Assembly (NCBI GenBank): GCA_019614645.1
Contig: JABWDB010000001.1
Location: 17,835,501 to 17,899,500 of the forward strand
DNA: 64,000 nt
DNA from: Stratiolaelaps scimitus
Taxonomy: Eukaryota > Arthropoda > Arachnida > Mesostigmata > Laelapidae
Direction of reading: 5' to 3'
Under the pieces are notes generated by a model. That model worked only from the letters and a program-made list of their open reading frames with translations. It ran no database searches and was not told where the DNA came from. Each line of letters starts with the position of its first letter. Within the stretch, counting starts at the first letter, position 1. Shown here one piece after another: positions 52,776 to 64,000 of the stretch. A program made the position numbers and the translations under genes.

Positions 52776-52923
52776 AAGGTAAAGGTAAAGGTTTTATTGG
52801 TTTATTAAAGGAGCTGCAATTTTACAATGCTTAAGCTCTCTTATATGTCACGCAGCGGGGCTCGAACCTGCGGTCTCTGGCTTCCGATAACCAGAGACTT
52901 AGCCGTCCAAGCCACCGTCCGCT
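52776..52923 (-). repeat. tRNA-derived SINE, copy B
   Basis: Read on the minus strand: GGTGGCTTGGACGGCTAAG, TCTGGTTATCGGAAGCCAGA, B box GGTTCGAGCCC (52858-52868), then GTGACATATAAGAGAGC, TTTAATAAACCAATAAAACC and CTTTACCTTTACC. Block order and spacing match copy A at 35443. The head abuts a perfect palindrome at 52917-52957. Confidence 0.85.
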
Positions 52924-52957
52924 AGAATACTCTCAAGGAGAGAGTATTCTAGCGGAC
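52917..52957. repeat. perfect 18-bp palindrome
   Basis: GTCCGCTAGAATACTCTC, five bases (AAGGA), then the exact reverse complement. The first bases overlap the outer end of SINE copy B. Confidence 0.9.
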
Positions 52958-54841
52958 ACTAACATCGAACGGGATTGTTTACAGATAGTTTCGCTGTTCA
53001 GCTACTCGCTCTACTACGTAACTAAATTCACGGCACACCTTGCTAATGCGCGTAAAAAGCGTACCGATAATTAGTGAGGCATATTGTAAGAATGCTGCAA
53101 ATCGCGTGACTCACAATTCCGTATTCGTGCGGCAATCGGAAACGAAGTCGAATTGAAGACAATCCCAGTGGCATATGTATAGTAATACACTAAAGATATG
53201 TCACTATGTCGCGTTTTTATCTATTACACGAGATCGGACTAACCCCACGGTGGAATGTGGACACACTATGTACGTAAATAATCGCTCATGGACGTATCTC
53301 ATTGTGGATGCTCAACTTCCGCGAGCCCTCTGCAATGTCGATATTATCATCGTAGGCAACATACATGAAAGAAATACAACGCAGATATAATCATTCCGCC
53401 ACATGCAGCGGTGATGGCTCGGTGTTGTATATGATAGCTCTGGCAGCTGGTTGAGCTATCAAGTGTCCCACTATCAGACCCCCTTAATCTCGTTTGACCT
53501 CCCGTCACCGTTAGCCGCCGGATAGTTGACAACGTGATCTTCATATGTGAGAACATTCACACTATGCGTGTATATCTTAGTTCCTTTATTATAGCGGTAT
53601 CTGCCTCGGAGACACAGCTCGGTGATAAACGACTCAAATTCATTGTTGCCAGCGTTTGTTTCGTGTTGATAATAGCTGTGGCTGCCCAGAACAGAACAGT
53701 TAGATTTACTTTGGCATCTGGCAGCAGCAGTGTGCCGTGGATTGAAAAATCAAATGTCAAATGTCTACATTATTTGCTATTAATATAAATAATATAGTTT
53801 TGTTTACAACATAGTCTAGATGGACGTTGTCCGACTCCATTTCCAGTTCGAACTTCACGCTGCGTTGACAACAGCAACAGTAGTAACATTATATATCTGT
53901 TATATGCAAGCACTAGCATATACAGAACGACTGTATCTGACCCTCATGGTACAACAACAGGAGTAGTAGCAACAACAACCATTCTACACATGCTGATGAT
54001 TTTATTGCAAGCACGCGAATTCTTCGGCTAAAGCAACAGCAACAATAACAACGTGACTACTGAAACTTGAAATTGCATCCGCCAATGATCGAGAGGAGCG
54101 ATGCCCCCATTGCCATAGTGAATCTCTATCCAGAATCCCGAAGAGAAACAGATAGAACGGATTACAGCTCTCTGAATCATTGGATCGCGTACGGCGGGAC
54201 CGGCTAACTGAACCCAATAGCACGAATAGGGTCACCCTCATGACGCTGAAATGGAACACGCACGGCCTCCCCGCAGCACACGTGAAGCACGTGATCTAAT
54301 CGTGCACGAACGACGAATCGAACGGCTGATGACTTACCGAACAGCCAAGAGGCGGCTCTGTGGCCTCAACGGCAGAGAACAACGGTTACAATAAACTCAG
54401 TGGCATATTGGCTAGAGCTCGCTGACTGTCGCGATCTCGACAGCGGTAACACAACACGGGACACATCCAACATGAACAACACAACACGACAGGCAGCGCC
54501 AAACACAACAGCAGCTGCCGTGGTCACAGACGGCCACTCAGGAAATACAGGGAAAGGATTGAAGAAAGCGGGTGAAATAGATCGTCAACGCGATCTGAGT
54601 GAGGCTCACCACAGGGAGGCAGGCAGGCGGATACCCAGACTCATATTCACGCCAAGGGAAGAAGGCAGAACACAGGAGCTGTACCGGGACAGGGATACAG
54701 CCAGCTGAAATAGACCGTTTCGAGGTAGACGATGGAGGTCGCCATCTTTCTTTGGGAGAGTGGAGAACGCTGTGAGCAGACAGCGTAATCGCGCGAAGGG
54801 CCCGGCATATTTTTCCCCGTTGTAACGATGGAAGCAGGGAT

Positions 54842-54856
54842 GGGGGGGGGGGGGGG
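54842..54856. repeat. poly-G run (15 bp)
   Basis: Fifteen consecutive G residues. Prone to slippage and sequencing error. Confidence 0.9.
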
Positions 54857-55203
54857 CTGGCAGGGGCGCGGAAAGCAAAATTTGTAGTTCTTTATTGGAG
54901 CACAGTTTGCAAAATGACGACGGCCTAACGCTGTATCGATTAAGACAAGCCTGACAGTGGTACAATTAATTCGGAGTCCAATACTGCGGCCGTACTCCTT
55001 TACTTGAAAATAAAGCAGTCTATGTATTCTCGATTATCGATTCGAAGTATAGAGACACCAATATCGGGAGATAAATCGAGCCCGTAAATCTGTTAACTTT
55101 CCCAGGCAGGCAATTGCGAATACAAGACATCTTCCTACACGGGGTCAATCCATCTGTGCGTTCTGTTGGAACAACGAAAGAATATTTGCTTATTTTAATA
55201 GGA

Positions 55204-55262
55204 AAACACCCATCGCAAAAATTGTAGTATATAAATATATATAATTTTTGTGATGGGGGTTT
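55204..55262. repeat. imperfect inverted repeat
   Basis: AAACACCCATCGCAAAAATT at 55204 pairs with the reverse complement of AATTTTTGTGATGGGGGTTT ending at 55262, with about three mismatches over ~22 bp. An AT-rich centre of ~15 bp separates them and an (AT)n run follows at 55265-55282. Confidence 0.75.
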
Positions 55263-57439
55263 ACATATATATATATATATATGCTAAAAGTGGCTCTGAG
55301 CACAACAGAAACACATTTTCAAAAAAGAAGTCGTTTTTGGGCTTAGCCTTTATTGACTCAGGATATTAAATTTTAATTAACAGATCAACGCACATAGGAA
55401 TAGAACGTCGACTACAGGAGAACATAATATCGAATTGCATTTACGTATATAAATGAAGCAGAGTGGATGAGTTGCCATGCTTCAAGGTGATACTTTTCTT
55501 TAAGTGTCACCTTCCGTATGGTTATCCTGCTCGAGTACATAAAGGTGTGACAAAAAGAAAAGTGAGAAAAACTTCGTTCACTTTGCTCGATACGAATCAT
55601 TCAAGTCATTCTCCTTCGTTTCGAGTTTAACCATTATGTCAAATGGTCGTTTTGCACGTTTGTAGCACGTAGTGTTCTACGGAGGGGGGGTATTGTAAAA
55701 ATAATACACGAGCACGTGCGGTAGTAAGATACAACCACTGCGTCGAGTGGCCTTGACGGATGGCTAACGTACATGCGGGACAACTAGCAACAGCATTCTA
55801 GGAAACTATAAATGATCATTTTCGTCAGTCGCCGCTGTGACATCGCAACGCGGCGCAGAAGAATACCGGGGTGGACAGCTGCTGCTGGTGAACGGATGAG
55901 GGACAGGCGGTTGCTCAAGTTCTGCCACAAAGCAAGCAGATAGAAGCTAAAAATGACTAAGCTAAGCGTGTACCCAGCGCATAATTAGAGGTTTATTTTG
56001 TGTTCGCTGACTGTACACACGTTGGTAACGAACAGCAGTAGTACGATGTGCGATTGCCGGTTTGGTTCGGAGAAGCCTAGAAGTTGTGGTTTGGCTCGGA
56101 CATGGTCAACGTCGCCCCGCCTATGGGTTAGAGAGAACCCAGATATGTCCACTATGTGACGCATGATCATCATAGATTGCAGCAATCCGCTTAAAAACGA
56201 TTGGTCCAGTTAATCCTCATCGCCGAGATAAGGCCCATATCCCGAGTTATCTGAGAGATTCTTGAAGCAATGCTGCCATTTGCAGGGGACACATTTCGTC
56301 TCGGAGATTTTTAAAGTACTTGCCTATTCTCCTCCCCCAGCTGGCCATAGGGCCACCGTGACTTCGCGCATCGATATGGTATACGCCTTCGAGTTGGGAA
56401 TTCATTGCTGCCTAACCATAAAATTGCGAAATTTAATACAATTATTAGGTGAATTTCGGTTTCGTCTTACCGGTTTCGAAATGAGGAACACTTGGCGAAA
56501 CGGTTTTATTAGATGCGGAAAAGGTGACGCGCGAATGGTATACCAGACACTTAAGCACATTGGACATGTGTTTACTACCCTTCGCTGAAGATAAATCCAA
56601 CGACGACGTAAATTGTTTCCCTTATACTGAATGCTTGCAGTTGCATACATCGACGGTATTCATCGTCTGCTCCGCCATTTTGATCTCAAAATCTTGTTCA
56701 TTTGGTGTTCCCAGGATTTTCGACAGGCCTTCGGAGCCAGAAATAGGTCTCACTGCTGTCAGTGCCGCCGCCGCCTCAATGAGAATTACCCGGCTACTAA
56801 ATGGAGGTCGAATGTGTCCTTAGCCACTATTAACACCGGTGTCTGTCACTGCCTCAAGGACAGTGATTCGTGATGCCCCACGTCTACGAATGACGTGCCT
56901 ATTTGGGGCGGGCTGCCATGTTAATCCAAGACATCACCATGACAGCTCCCCCAACCCCCTTTATGGAACTGTTGACAATGTTCAAGCGAATGACGTACCT
57001 TACGATGCCTTCGTCTGACCCTCAACCCCCGAAGAGGACAGGCTAGACGAAGGCACGACGGACACGAAGGCATGAACTCTCACTATAATCAAAATTAGGT
57101 CATCATCTTAGGTACATCTTAAGTGCCAGGGGAATCCCGATGGCGAAGTATTTCAACTTCTTAGGAGTGACACTACATGTTCGCAGGTAAAAGTAAGGGA
57201 CTACCCCAGCGAGCTGGTATCACCCCAATCGCTGGTAACCATTGATTGAAACATGCTTTAAAGGGCACTATGACAATTCGTCAGACGTACGGGAAGTTTC
57301 ATTAGTTTCGCCGAGGTTTTTGGTTGACATTGATGATTTGCTTGAGTCAACGAGAAGAAAATAATTGAAAAAAATTATAAATATGTTGGGCGTCTGGATT
57401 GAACGAGTTAAATGATGCGGCAGTTGGGACCACGGCAAT

Positions 57440-58740
57440 TTGAGCAAGCTACAGGCTGATCTCACCGCTGGCCGGAGACAACAACGATGTCTGCAACAAT
57501 CGATCGCAGCATCGATAGGTGCTGCCAGGTCGTTCGGATGGGAGGTGTGGACTTTTCCTCGCGATATTGCCTCTAGTAATGCCATACGGATAAGTGTTGA
57601 GAAGTGTCTGGTTGTAGAAGGGCCAAGGGCCAGCCGCCACAAGAAATATTCTTTGTTCAAGGGCGACCAGGCTTTTAAGTGACTGGGTGACAACCATGGC
57701 GGAAGGATTACCGATGCCTGCGAGAAGACCAACTTGCCATGTACCTGTCGCGCCATCTGCGCCTAATATTCAAACGCATATTCTCTGTGGAACACGTGGA
57801 AGGGCTGTACAGGACAGTGAGTCTCGCCTTGTTTATCTGGCTGGCTGCAGGTCAGAGCCTGTCAACCAAGGCCTGTAGGGTTAACGATTATCGCTTCATG
57901 AAGGACGAATCTTCTGCGACTCGTGTGCTTCAGATTGCCGAGGCCCACGGCAAAATCCGCAGACAATTATAGACAGGCAGGTCGTATAGCGGAAGGGACG
58001 CTCTGCCAAAGATCCCACTTCGTTACCTTCGTTGGTTGGTGTGCGACCGAAATCTGACACAGTCGTTGACGTCATCTACATAGATTTCGAGAGGGTGAGT
58101 TTGAGACGAGGCACGAGCTCCTCCTGTTAGTTCAACCTGTGAAAGAAGCTGAATGGTCCGAGACTCGCCAACATCTCCACAACTGAGGATAGGATCGGGC
58201 GGTAGATGGATGACTTCTGCGAGTCGAATGGTACTCAGACTACCCTCTCACAAGTGGTCTGTAATTCACTTTGGAGCGACTAACCCTCTTTTTCTGCACA
58301 CTCTTAATAGAACTATCCTTGCTAACTGGGCATGTCAAAGACCTGTGGTTGAACTCTCTGGTTCGCTGAATTCCAGTTAACAGTCAAACGATATAAGAGA
58401 TTCTTCATTATTTATATTGATGGGTAGGTCATTTAGTAAATCTAGTAAATCTTCTTCTGTATATACGAAGCTGTACATCTACATGCAACATGTATTTCTA
58501 CTACGGTTTGAGCTTAACCTAATCACCCGGGGCACAGTATAGATATAATTAACATCTTTGATCAGGGCAGACCTTAAAATACTTGAGGCGTGTTGTGAGA
58601 AGGGAGGACGAATCCTTTGAGCTACAGGCAACAACCTCCCCTACAGGCTTCGTCTTCTGCAGAAACGTAACTGCCAAAACGTAACCGGTTAACCATTGGT
58701 TACCTTGGTATTATGAAAAATGCAGTTCTAATAAGATGTA
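57440..58740 (+). mobile_element. degraded non-LTR (LINE) reverse transcriptase remnant
   Basis: Two short segments recall the jockey/CR1-type reverse transcriptase: VDVIYIDFERV (from 58065; first-Asp block, usually YLDFxKAFD) and KWSVIHFGATNPLF (from 58252; usually KCxVLHFGxNNP). In intact elements these blocks are some 170 residues apart. Here they are under 200 bp apart, so the palm core with the FADD motif is deleted, and several stops and frame changes interrupt the region. Surrounding open frames on both strands are attributed to this remnant. The borders are approximate. Confidence 0.5.
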
Positions 58741-60158
58741 GTTGCGTGTCAGGATTCTTACTTCAAGATGTTTGCGACAATATGCCGTGGAGCTGGGCTA
58801 AGTGCTTCCGAAGCTCCCCATTAATTGGCATTATAAGAGTTGCTGTCCTGTCAGCAATGTCGTATGGTTAGTAACATGTGCGCATTCCTCCCTTGTTCAT
58901 ATCGTTATCCCCAAAGAGTGTTCCAATTAATAAAAATTAGCTAATTACAGGGGACGGCTGCACATTTCGATCAGAAAACGACGTTACGCGCACTCAAGTC
59001 TATCTCGTGTTCGGCAGTAACCAACCGACGAAATGTGTGCGTTGCACGTGCAAAGATTGTTGCTGCACGTAAACGAAGCATGCAGCATCGTTAGACGTTG
59101 ACGCACACATGAGCGACAGGGCACTGCCTGTTGTGCTCAAGCTACCGTCATAATCAGCAGCAGCAGCAGCAATCGTGAAATCATCAGGATGGTTGTATTC
59201 ATTATCTCTGCTGACGGAGTCGCCATCGAGGGGACCTCAATGTAAACAAGCTTCTGATTTTCGAACGCCCCTTGGTGCGCGGCAGACGCGTGAAGAAGCG
59301 GTAGCGCAAATTGTGAGTATGCTGTCCTGAGTCGACCTTGGAACTTCAAGCTGGAAGGACGATTAATTGTGTGTAGTGTGTTCTCTTGGCAGGAACGGCT
59401 GCGCCGGCGGCTGCTGCTGCTGCCGCGGGTAGCTCCTAGTGAACTTGGAGATAATGTTGCTTATCCATTTTGATGATGGTCTTTGTATCCCTCTTTCGTG
59501 AAGGCACCGCGATACAAACGAATCCGACTAAAGCCCTCTGCGATGCATAGTTATCATGCGCTATTTGTAGTGACATTGATTCTTTTTGGAGTGCTCTTTC
59601 TCTCTCTCTCTCTCTCGCTCTCGTATTTGACATCGAAATAGATAATGTTCTTACCGTTGCTTTTATGCAGCGCTATTTTTTCTTAGCGATGTTTATGCAG
59701 CGGTTAGGGACGCCGGGGCTACATTGGCGACTTTTCATTGATGTCAACAACTCGTTATCATCCATACATATTCTTAATTAACGCGATGATGTCTACAGCC
59801 GTGCGTTCAAGTTATGCACGCTCATGTATCGAAAGGCGAATTAGCCTATAGAAAATTCATAATCGGTGACCTTCATAGCAATCGCCGAATTGTCGTGAAC
59901 ACCGGTATCTAGTATAATGTCGCCTGACGGTCATAGAGCAACAAAATGAGAGCAATTGTCACAAACTCATTAACTAATCGGCGCATCGTCTAATCACACT
60001 CGACCGTTGCCCAGTCGACAAATGACTTGGCCCAACCCGTAAAGCTAACTTTCTTTGCCCTTGCTAAACTATAGCAATTAAATCATATCATCAATTTTAA
60101 TCCCAATATCGAAAATGAATCATCATAGATCAGAGCCAGCGAGCGAGCTTTATCCATC
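58741..60158. other. intergenic
   Basis: No supported gene. A CAG run near 59157-59170 and a (TC)n run at about 59597-59621. Confidence 0.55.
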
Positions 60159-61902
60159 ATGGAGTCAGGTTGCCGGAGCACGATGACAAGCGGATGTAGA
60201 CACACGACCGGCGGAGCTCCGGTGGGACGAGACTACCTGTTTCATGTCCACCACGAGCAGGTGCTAATACAGAGGATGACTGAGTACTCTGTGTCAAGCA
60301 TTGGTCTCCCACCCCATGTAAGTGAGACTCTGATCGTAGATGACTCAAGCAGTCGTACAGCATTCGGAATGATGTTCGTACATTTGACGGGTAGGTTATA
60401 TATTGTTATAGAAATAACGTTCCACCTCGAGCAATAGCGGTTCACATGGATACTCGCTTGTACTTGCAGTTGTTTCGTTATTTAAAAAGAGCAAGAGTTT
60501 CCCTCAAAACAAGTTACGACGATAACTACGTAGCCTTGGATGTATGCTATATATATATATATATATATATATATACGACCGGCATCCCATTGGGCTGATG
60601 ATGCCAAATGATTAGGCAAATATTCATCCGTTCATATTCACTCATATCGCTGATTGCAGGCAGCGCTCTATCCACATATCTATGGCAACGCTGAGTCCCG
60701 GGATCCACTAACCCCGCCAGAGACACCTGTCCTGTCGACCTGCCAAAGGCTCCAGAGCCGCGGTGACGCTCGTCCTGCACAATCGATTCAATGCGCATCT
60801 CGCAGCTCTCCAAAGCCTTCGGACTCATGCCCGAGACGACACGTTCTTGACCATGCGAAGGCGTTAAGTGCCATCAAGCATCATCACTGTAAAAGTGAGG
60901 GCAGATCTGCGTGGTCTTGTGTTAACCACATAACACTTGACCCGATTACAAGTTCCGCTTGGTCGCCTACGAACTTTCATCAACAATGATTACACACGAT
61001 ACAATAACATTATTAAAAATCTTCGATCATCGTATGCTGCGTCGATTTCGAGAATTGTATTATATATTTTTTAATAAATATATGTGTTTCGTATACACGT
61101 TGATCGTGCGAGTATGTTCAGGCCGATTGTTCTATGTCGCAGAGTGCGTGTGTGTGGTTGGCCGTACATTGGATGGTTTCTCCCCGTGTCTAGGATGATC
61201 GAGGATCTTTGTCGAGCACACCAATTACAATAATCACGTTTTTCCACTTGTAGACAATCGCAGATCACGCGGAGTGAGCAAATCTCATACCCGAATTTGC
61301 GTCAGACGGTCGGACGTGAGTAATAAACATTTTTCCAAATGGATTTTCGTGCAATCCCATCATAAAGAGACAAGATCCGTCTAAATTTCTGTCCTCGTAG
61401 GCTGCACGTAACAATATATATGTGGCCTGACTCCTTGATGCAATGTAACGCGGACTATCATAAAATTGGTGGACGCTTTATTCGAGACTCAAAAAGTCGT
61501 TCATCGTTGCAGGGAGTGGTTTCGATAGTCGCTGACGACTTCCTACTAAAGGAGGTGGATCGAGCTATGGCGATCTTCATCATGCGCCGAAAGACGCGTG
61601 GACAAGGTCTCACGATCAAAGAGGTCAGGAACAAGGCAAATGAGGTGGTTGCTGTCCTAAGAGGCAAGAGAACTCTTTACCGAGTGGGTAAGTAGGTTCT
61701 TGTTTCACTTCCTTGCTGTGGGACCTGTCTGCTATTGGGTAGACGTTTCGGGCGCAGATCTTTGCAATATCTCTCTATGAGGGTCGATGTTTTAACTTCT
61801 GCCATCCTGCCATCCTTTTTAGATAGATCAGATATACAAGATAATGCCCATAAGAGAATTCTCAGTGCTTTTAGAAGAGAAGGCTCCTGGCGATCAAAAT
61901 GA
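60159..61902 (+). CDS. unrecognised multi-exon gene (partial model)
   Basis: Exon A 60159-60317 (ATG; RDYLFHVHHEQVLIQRMTEY) ends at a consensus donor GTAAGTGAG and joins in phase 0 to exon B from 60660 (AALYPHIYGNAESRDPLTPP), which is Pro/Ser-rich and stays open to 60986. Its donor is uncertain; GTGAGG near 60893 does not fit the next exon's phase. Exon C, 61513-61687, is preceded by TTGCAG and followed by GTAAGTAGG. It reads DDFLLKEVDRAMAIFIMRRK and LTIKEVRNKANEVVAVLRGK, an amphipathic, basic helical segment. It joins in phase 1 to 61823-61902 (DIQDNAHKRILSAFRREG, stop TGA 61900-61902). The 61513-61902 part looks strongly coding. Whether exons A/B and C belong to one gene is inferred from orientation and spacing. 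No known family was recognised. No signal peptide or membrane segment is evident. Confidence 0.45.
60548..60575. repeat. (AT)n microsatellite
   Basis: Uninterrupted AT dinucleotides in the intron between exons A and B of the unrecognised gene. Confidence 0.95.
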
Positions 61903-62134
61903 GACCATATTTGTCAACATAAGAGACATATAGACGTCCCGGTGACCGTGTGAATTTTCAAAAAGGTCCATCGAAATTTTGCAATTTCTTCCTTATATTC
62001 CGCCCTCAATTCCAGTTGATACGAACTTCGTATCGCCTGAAGTTAAGGATGAAAAATGATTGATAAAAGTTATATAATTGGCTTTTATAGAGATATCGCA
62101 AAGATATGCGCTCGAAATGTGCCCCATTTTTCAG

Positions 62135-63617
62135 GCAGAAAATGGGCTCGTGTGTTCCTGCGAAGGCCGGACAACACTGTAGTATCCCAGAATCGCATTT
62201 TCTATGAAAACCCCGTGGCGCTGACGCAAAGGCTGCAGCGATTGCATTGGAAAAAGGCTAACGTGGCCAGGTAAGTGTGCAATGAGTGTGACGATGATAT
62301 ACAGGTAATCTATGTTACGTACACCTTTCTTATCGCTATATAGATAAATTTAGGTAAATCGACTATCACAGCGCCCACTATTACACACGACAGATAGACA
62401 TATATGGTTCACTGCAGTATATAGCTACCACTGTTATTAAACAGTGATTTCGATTTTGCCAATCGCTTCGGGGCGGCCGGAGGTGGACCACAGCGACTCG
62501 TACTGCGCGACCCCCTTAATAGTAGCTGAGTTCGATGCTACGCTCCGCTAAGTCCCGGTATAAGAGGTCCACGCCGCATATCATTGAGGCTTCTTCGCAG
62601 GGCTGGCAGCTAACTGGGCCACACCGTCGTGGTACTATGACTAAAATATGATCTCTCAAAGGTTCCTCGACAGCCAATCCTTGGAAATCAACGCTGCAAA
62701 AGAAGATGAGCTAATCCTTATTTCCAGCGGCTCATTAATGAACCAACACTTGAGCTAAAGTGTTGGTTCATTGATGGGCCGTCGCAACCAGCAGAGAGAT
62801 GTGGCCCAAGGGACGCGATTCACTGCATGCCCTCTTGCATTTCGTTGATTTGATAGATAATTATTGCGCTTGTTGTGAATTCATATGAATTCGAGTTATA
62901 CAGTCGAGTGCTCGTTCCCGTTCGAACACTTTGCAGATATCTTCTGGATTACTCGGACGAGAGCGAGACGAACCTAGGCTACGGAGATGTACCGGTAACT
63001 CGCTGAATTTCTATTTGATTTACGGGTATGACGCCGATTGCGTTTGATTGCACAATATTTTCATAGCTGTCGGGCCTCACGATTGATTCCCGAGTCGAAC
63101 GGATCGCGTGACGAGCGATGACCTCGCGATTGATTACGAAGTACACACTAGTTATGACAACGTTTGACTGTTACGGCAAGTCACTCAGTGCCATGGCTGA
63201 AGTTATGCCAACTTCTGGTGAACGCCCACCCATGAGAACAATATCAATGAAGTGAAATGCGCTTAATTCGCTTCGCCTCTGTTTTTCTATCGTTCGGTTG
63301 AACCGGCCCCGAATTGATACGTGTTAGAATGATTATAATGTACTAATTGATTGTAATTGGTAATCGAATCGATTGTAACAGAAATTCTCTTTGTTGTGTT
63401 TGTCCACTTCTGTTGTTGCCTCTGTAGAGAAAATATCCTATTCTGTGGTGGCGAACGATGGACTCGCGTTTTGTCGAACCCACCCTGTCCACCACATTAT
63501 CGATCTCATCGGAACAAGTGTCTGCTGTTCACAACGGACGTCATGCTCGTGTCGGGAATGTCGAACTCAGTGGTGTTCAAATGGCACTCAAATAAACGAA
63601 ACAAGGCCTGCACTTGA
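62135..63617 (+). CDS. possible alternative 3' exons of the unrecognised gene
   Basis: An exon at 62135-62273 (acceptor TTTTTCAG, donor GTAAGTGTG) reads RKWARVFLRRPDNTVVS and ENPVALTQRLQRLHWKKANV. It starts at codon position 2, so it could replace the 61823 exon after 61687. It ends in phase 2 and fits an acceptor CTCTGTAG at 63420-63427. A last exon from 63428 (ENILFCGGERWTRV, Cys-rich) would then run to TGA at 63615-63617. All phases agree, but the last exon overlaps another open frame (63391-63717) and has no recognised motif. Alternatively the 62135 exon belongs to a separate downstream gene. The function is unknown. Confidence 0.3.
62730..62781. repeat. inverted repeat (23-bp arms)
   Basis: GCTCATTAATGAACCAACAC (within the left arm 62730-62752) and its reverse complement (62759-62781) differ at two positions and are separated by six bases. 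Confidence 0.85.
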
Positions 63618-63871
63618 ATTTGGCCATGGCGCGTTAGCCAACGCCATGTTCTTGATTCGATCTGTATATATACGAAATTTGCCACATTTAAAGCTGGATG
63701 ATACGGAGAAGGCCTAAGAAGTTGCGTTCTGCAATTCCGTTGCATCAACATTCGTCGTTTTCCTGTTAACCGACTGTTCAACGAAGCGCATTGATCAGTT
63801 GAACAAGATCGGCTATCAGCAATCGGCCGCGTTGTGGTGCATACCTGTCTTTGATCCATGGGTATGCATGC

Positions 63872-63898
<27 letters not shown>
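63872..63898. repeat. (AT)n microsatellite
   Basis: Uninterrupted AT dinucleotides, 22 bp before the terminal hairpin. Confidence 0.95.
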
Positions 63899-63902
<4 letters not shown>

Positions 63903-63920
63903 GAGCCTGCAATATTGCAC

Positions 63921-63981
63921 AAATCTGTTAACAGCTGATAATGCTAACTCCCACTTAGCATTATCAGTTGTTAACAGATTT
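63921..63981. repeat. inverted repeat (27-bp arms, 7-bp loop)
   Basis: Left arm 63921-63947 (contains CTGTTAACAGCTGATAATGC) pairs with right arm 63955-63981 with a single mismatch. The right arm is followed by CTAAGCTGATAATCAGCT, which repeats part of the arm. The window ends here, so a larger element may continue. Confidence 0.9.
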
Positions 63982-64000
63982 TCTAAGCTGATAATCAGCT

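Larger units (their letters stand above)
51870..57439. other. intergenic upstream of mitoguardin
   Basis: Apart from listed repeats, no supported gene. The first few hundred bases above 51873 should contain the mitoguardin 5' UTR and promoter, which I cannot delimit. A 102-codon ATG frame at 54400-54708 (+) is polar, lacks motifs and is not called. Confidence 0.5.

Noticed and set aside
57268..57756. 162-codon minus-strand ATG frame
   Set aside because: It overlaps the LINE remnant, has no recognisable motif, and the opposite strand carries the reverse-transcriptase-like blocks.
60318..60437. Continuation of the frame from 60159 to 60437 as a single-exon gene
   Set aside because: A consensus donor GTAAGTGAG at 60318 joins in phase to a coding-like exon at 60660, so readthrough is the less likely model.

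Overview
This is nuclear DNA from a eukaryote, most likely an arthropod and perhaps a chelicerate or mite. The protein-coding genes are split by GT-AG introns of about 0.1 to 4.4 kb. They are embedded in long non-coding stretches full of (TA)n, (GA)n and CAG/CAA microsatellites, tRNA-related SINEs, a mariner element and LINE debris. No operons, bacterial ribosome-binding sites or phage modules were seen. The lineage is inferred from gene content (a USF3-type bHLH gene, mitoguardin, a DM4/DM12-like gene) and cannot be proven from this window.

Layout. 54-1338: a mariner-family DNA transposon with near-identical terminal inverted repeats, a TA target duplication and a DD34D transposase interrupted by one in-frame stop. 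1.3-15.4 kb: mostly gene-free, with two speculative minus-strand exons, a palindrome with a (TA)n core, and a ~230-300 bp repeat present twice in inverted orientation (13.7-14.5 kb). 15642-18558 (+): a complete two-exon acyl-CoA synthetase-like enzyme of 558 aa. 22495-24322 (+): a three-exon, two-pass membrane protein of 172 aa with a DM4/DM12-like cysteine pattern. It is followed 4 kb downstream by a decayed tandem copy (26546-27990).

31308-42985 (+): the main gene, a six-exon bHLH transcription factor of 1933 aa that I identify as an arthropod USF3 (KIAA2018) homologue. It has a leucine-rich coiled segment after the bHLH, a glutamine tract of 65Q-R-11Q, and two short C-terminal motifs shared with vertebrate USF3. 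48578-51869 (-): a six-exon mitoguardin (Miga/FAM73) gene of 523 aa, an outer mitochondrial membrane protein. 57.4-58.7 kb: a degraded non-LTR reverse transcriptase. 60159-63617 (+): a multi-exon gene that I do not recognise, with two phase-compatible alternative 3' ends.

The genes do not form an obvious pathway. All exon joins were checked for reading-frame phase by hand. The unexpected content is mainly in the repeats: a SINE family seen three times, a separate ~60 bp repeat seen three times, several near-perfect palindromes, and (TA)n tracts that sit inside mobile or palindromic units.
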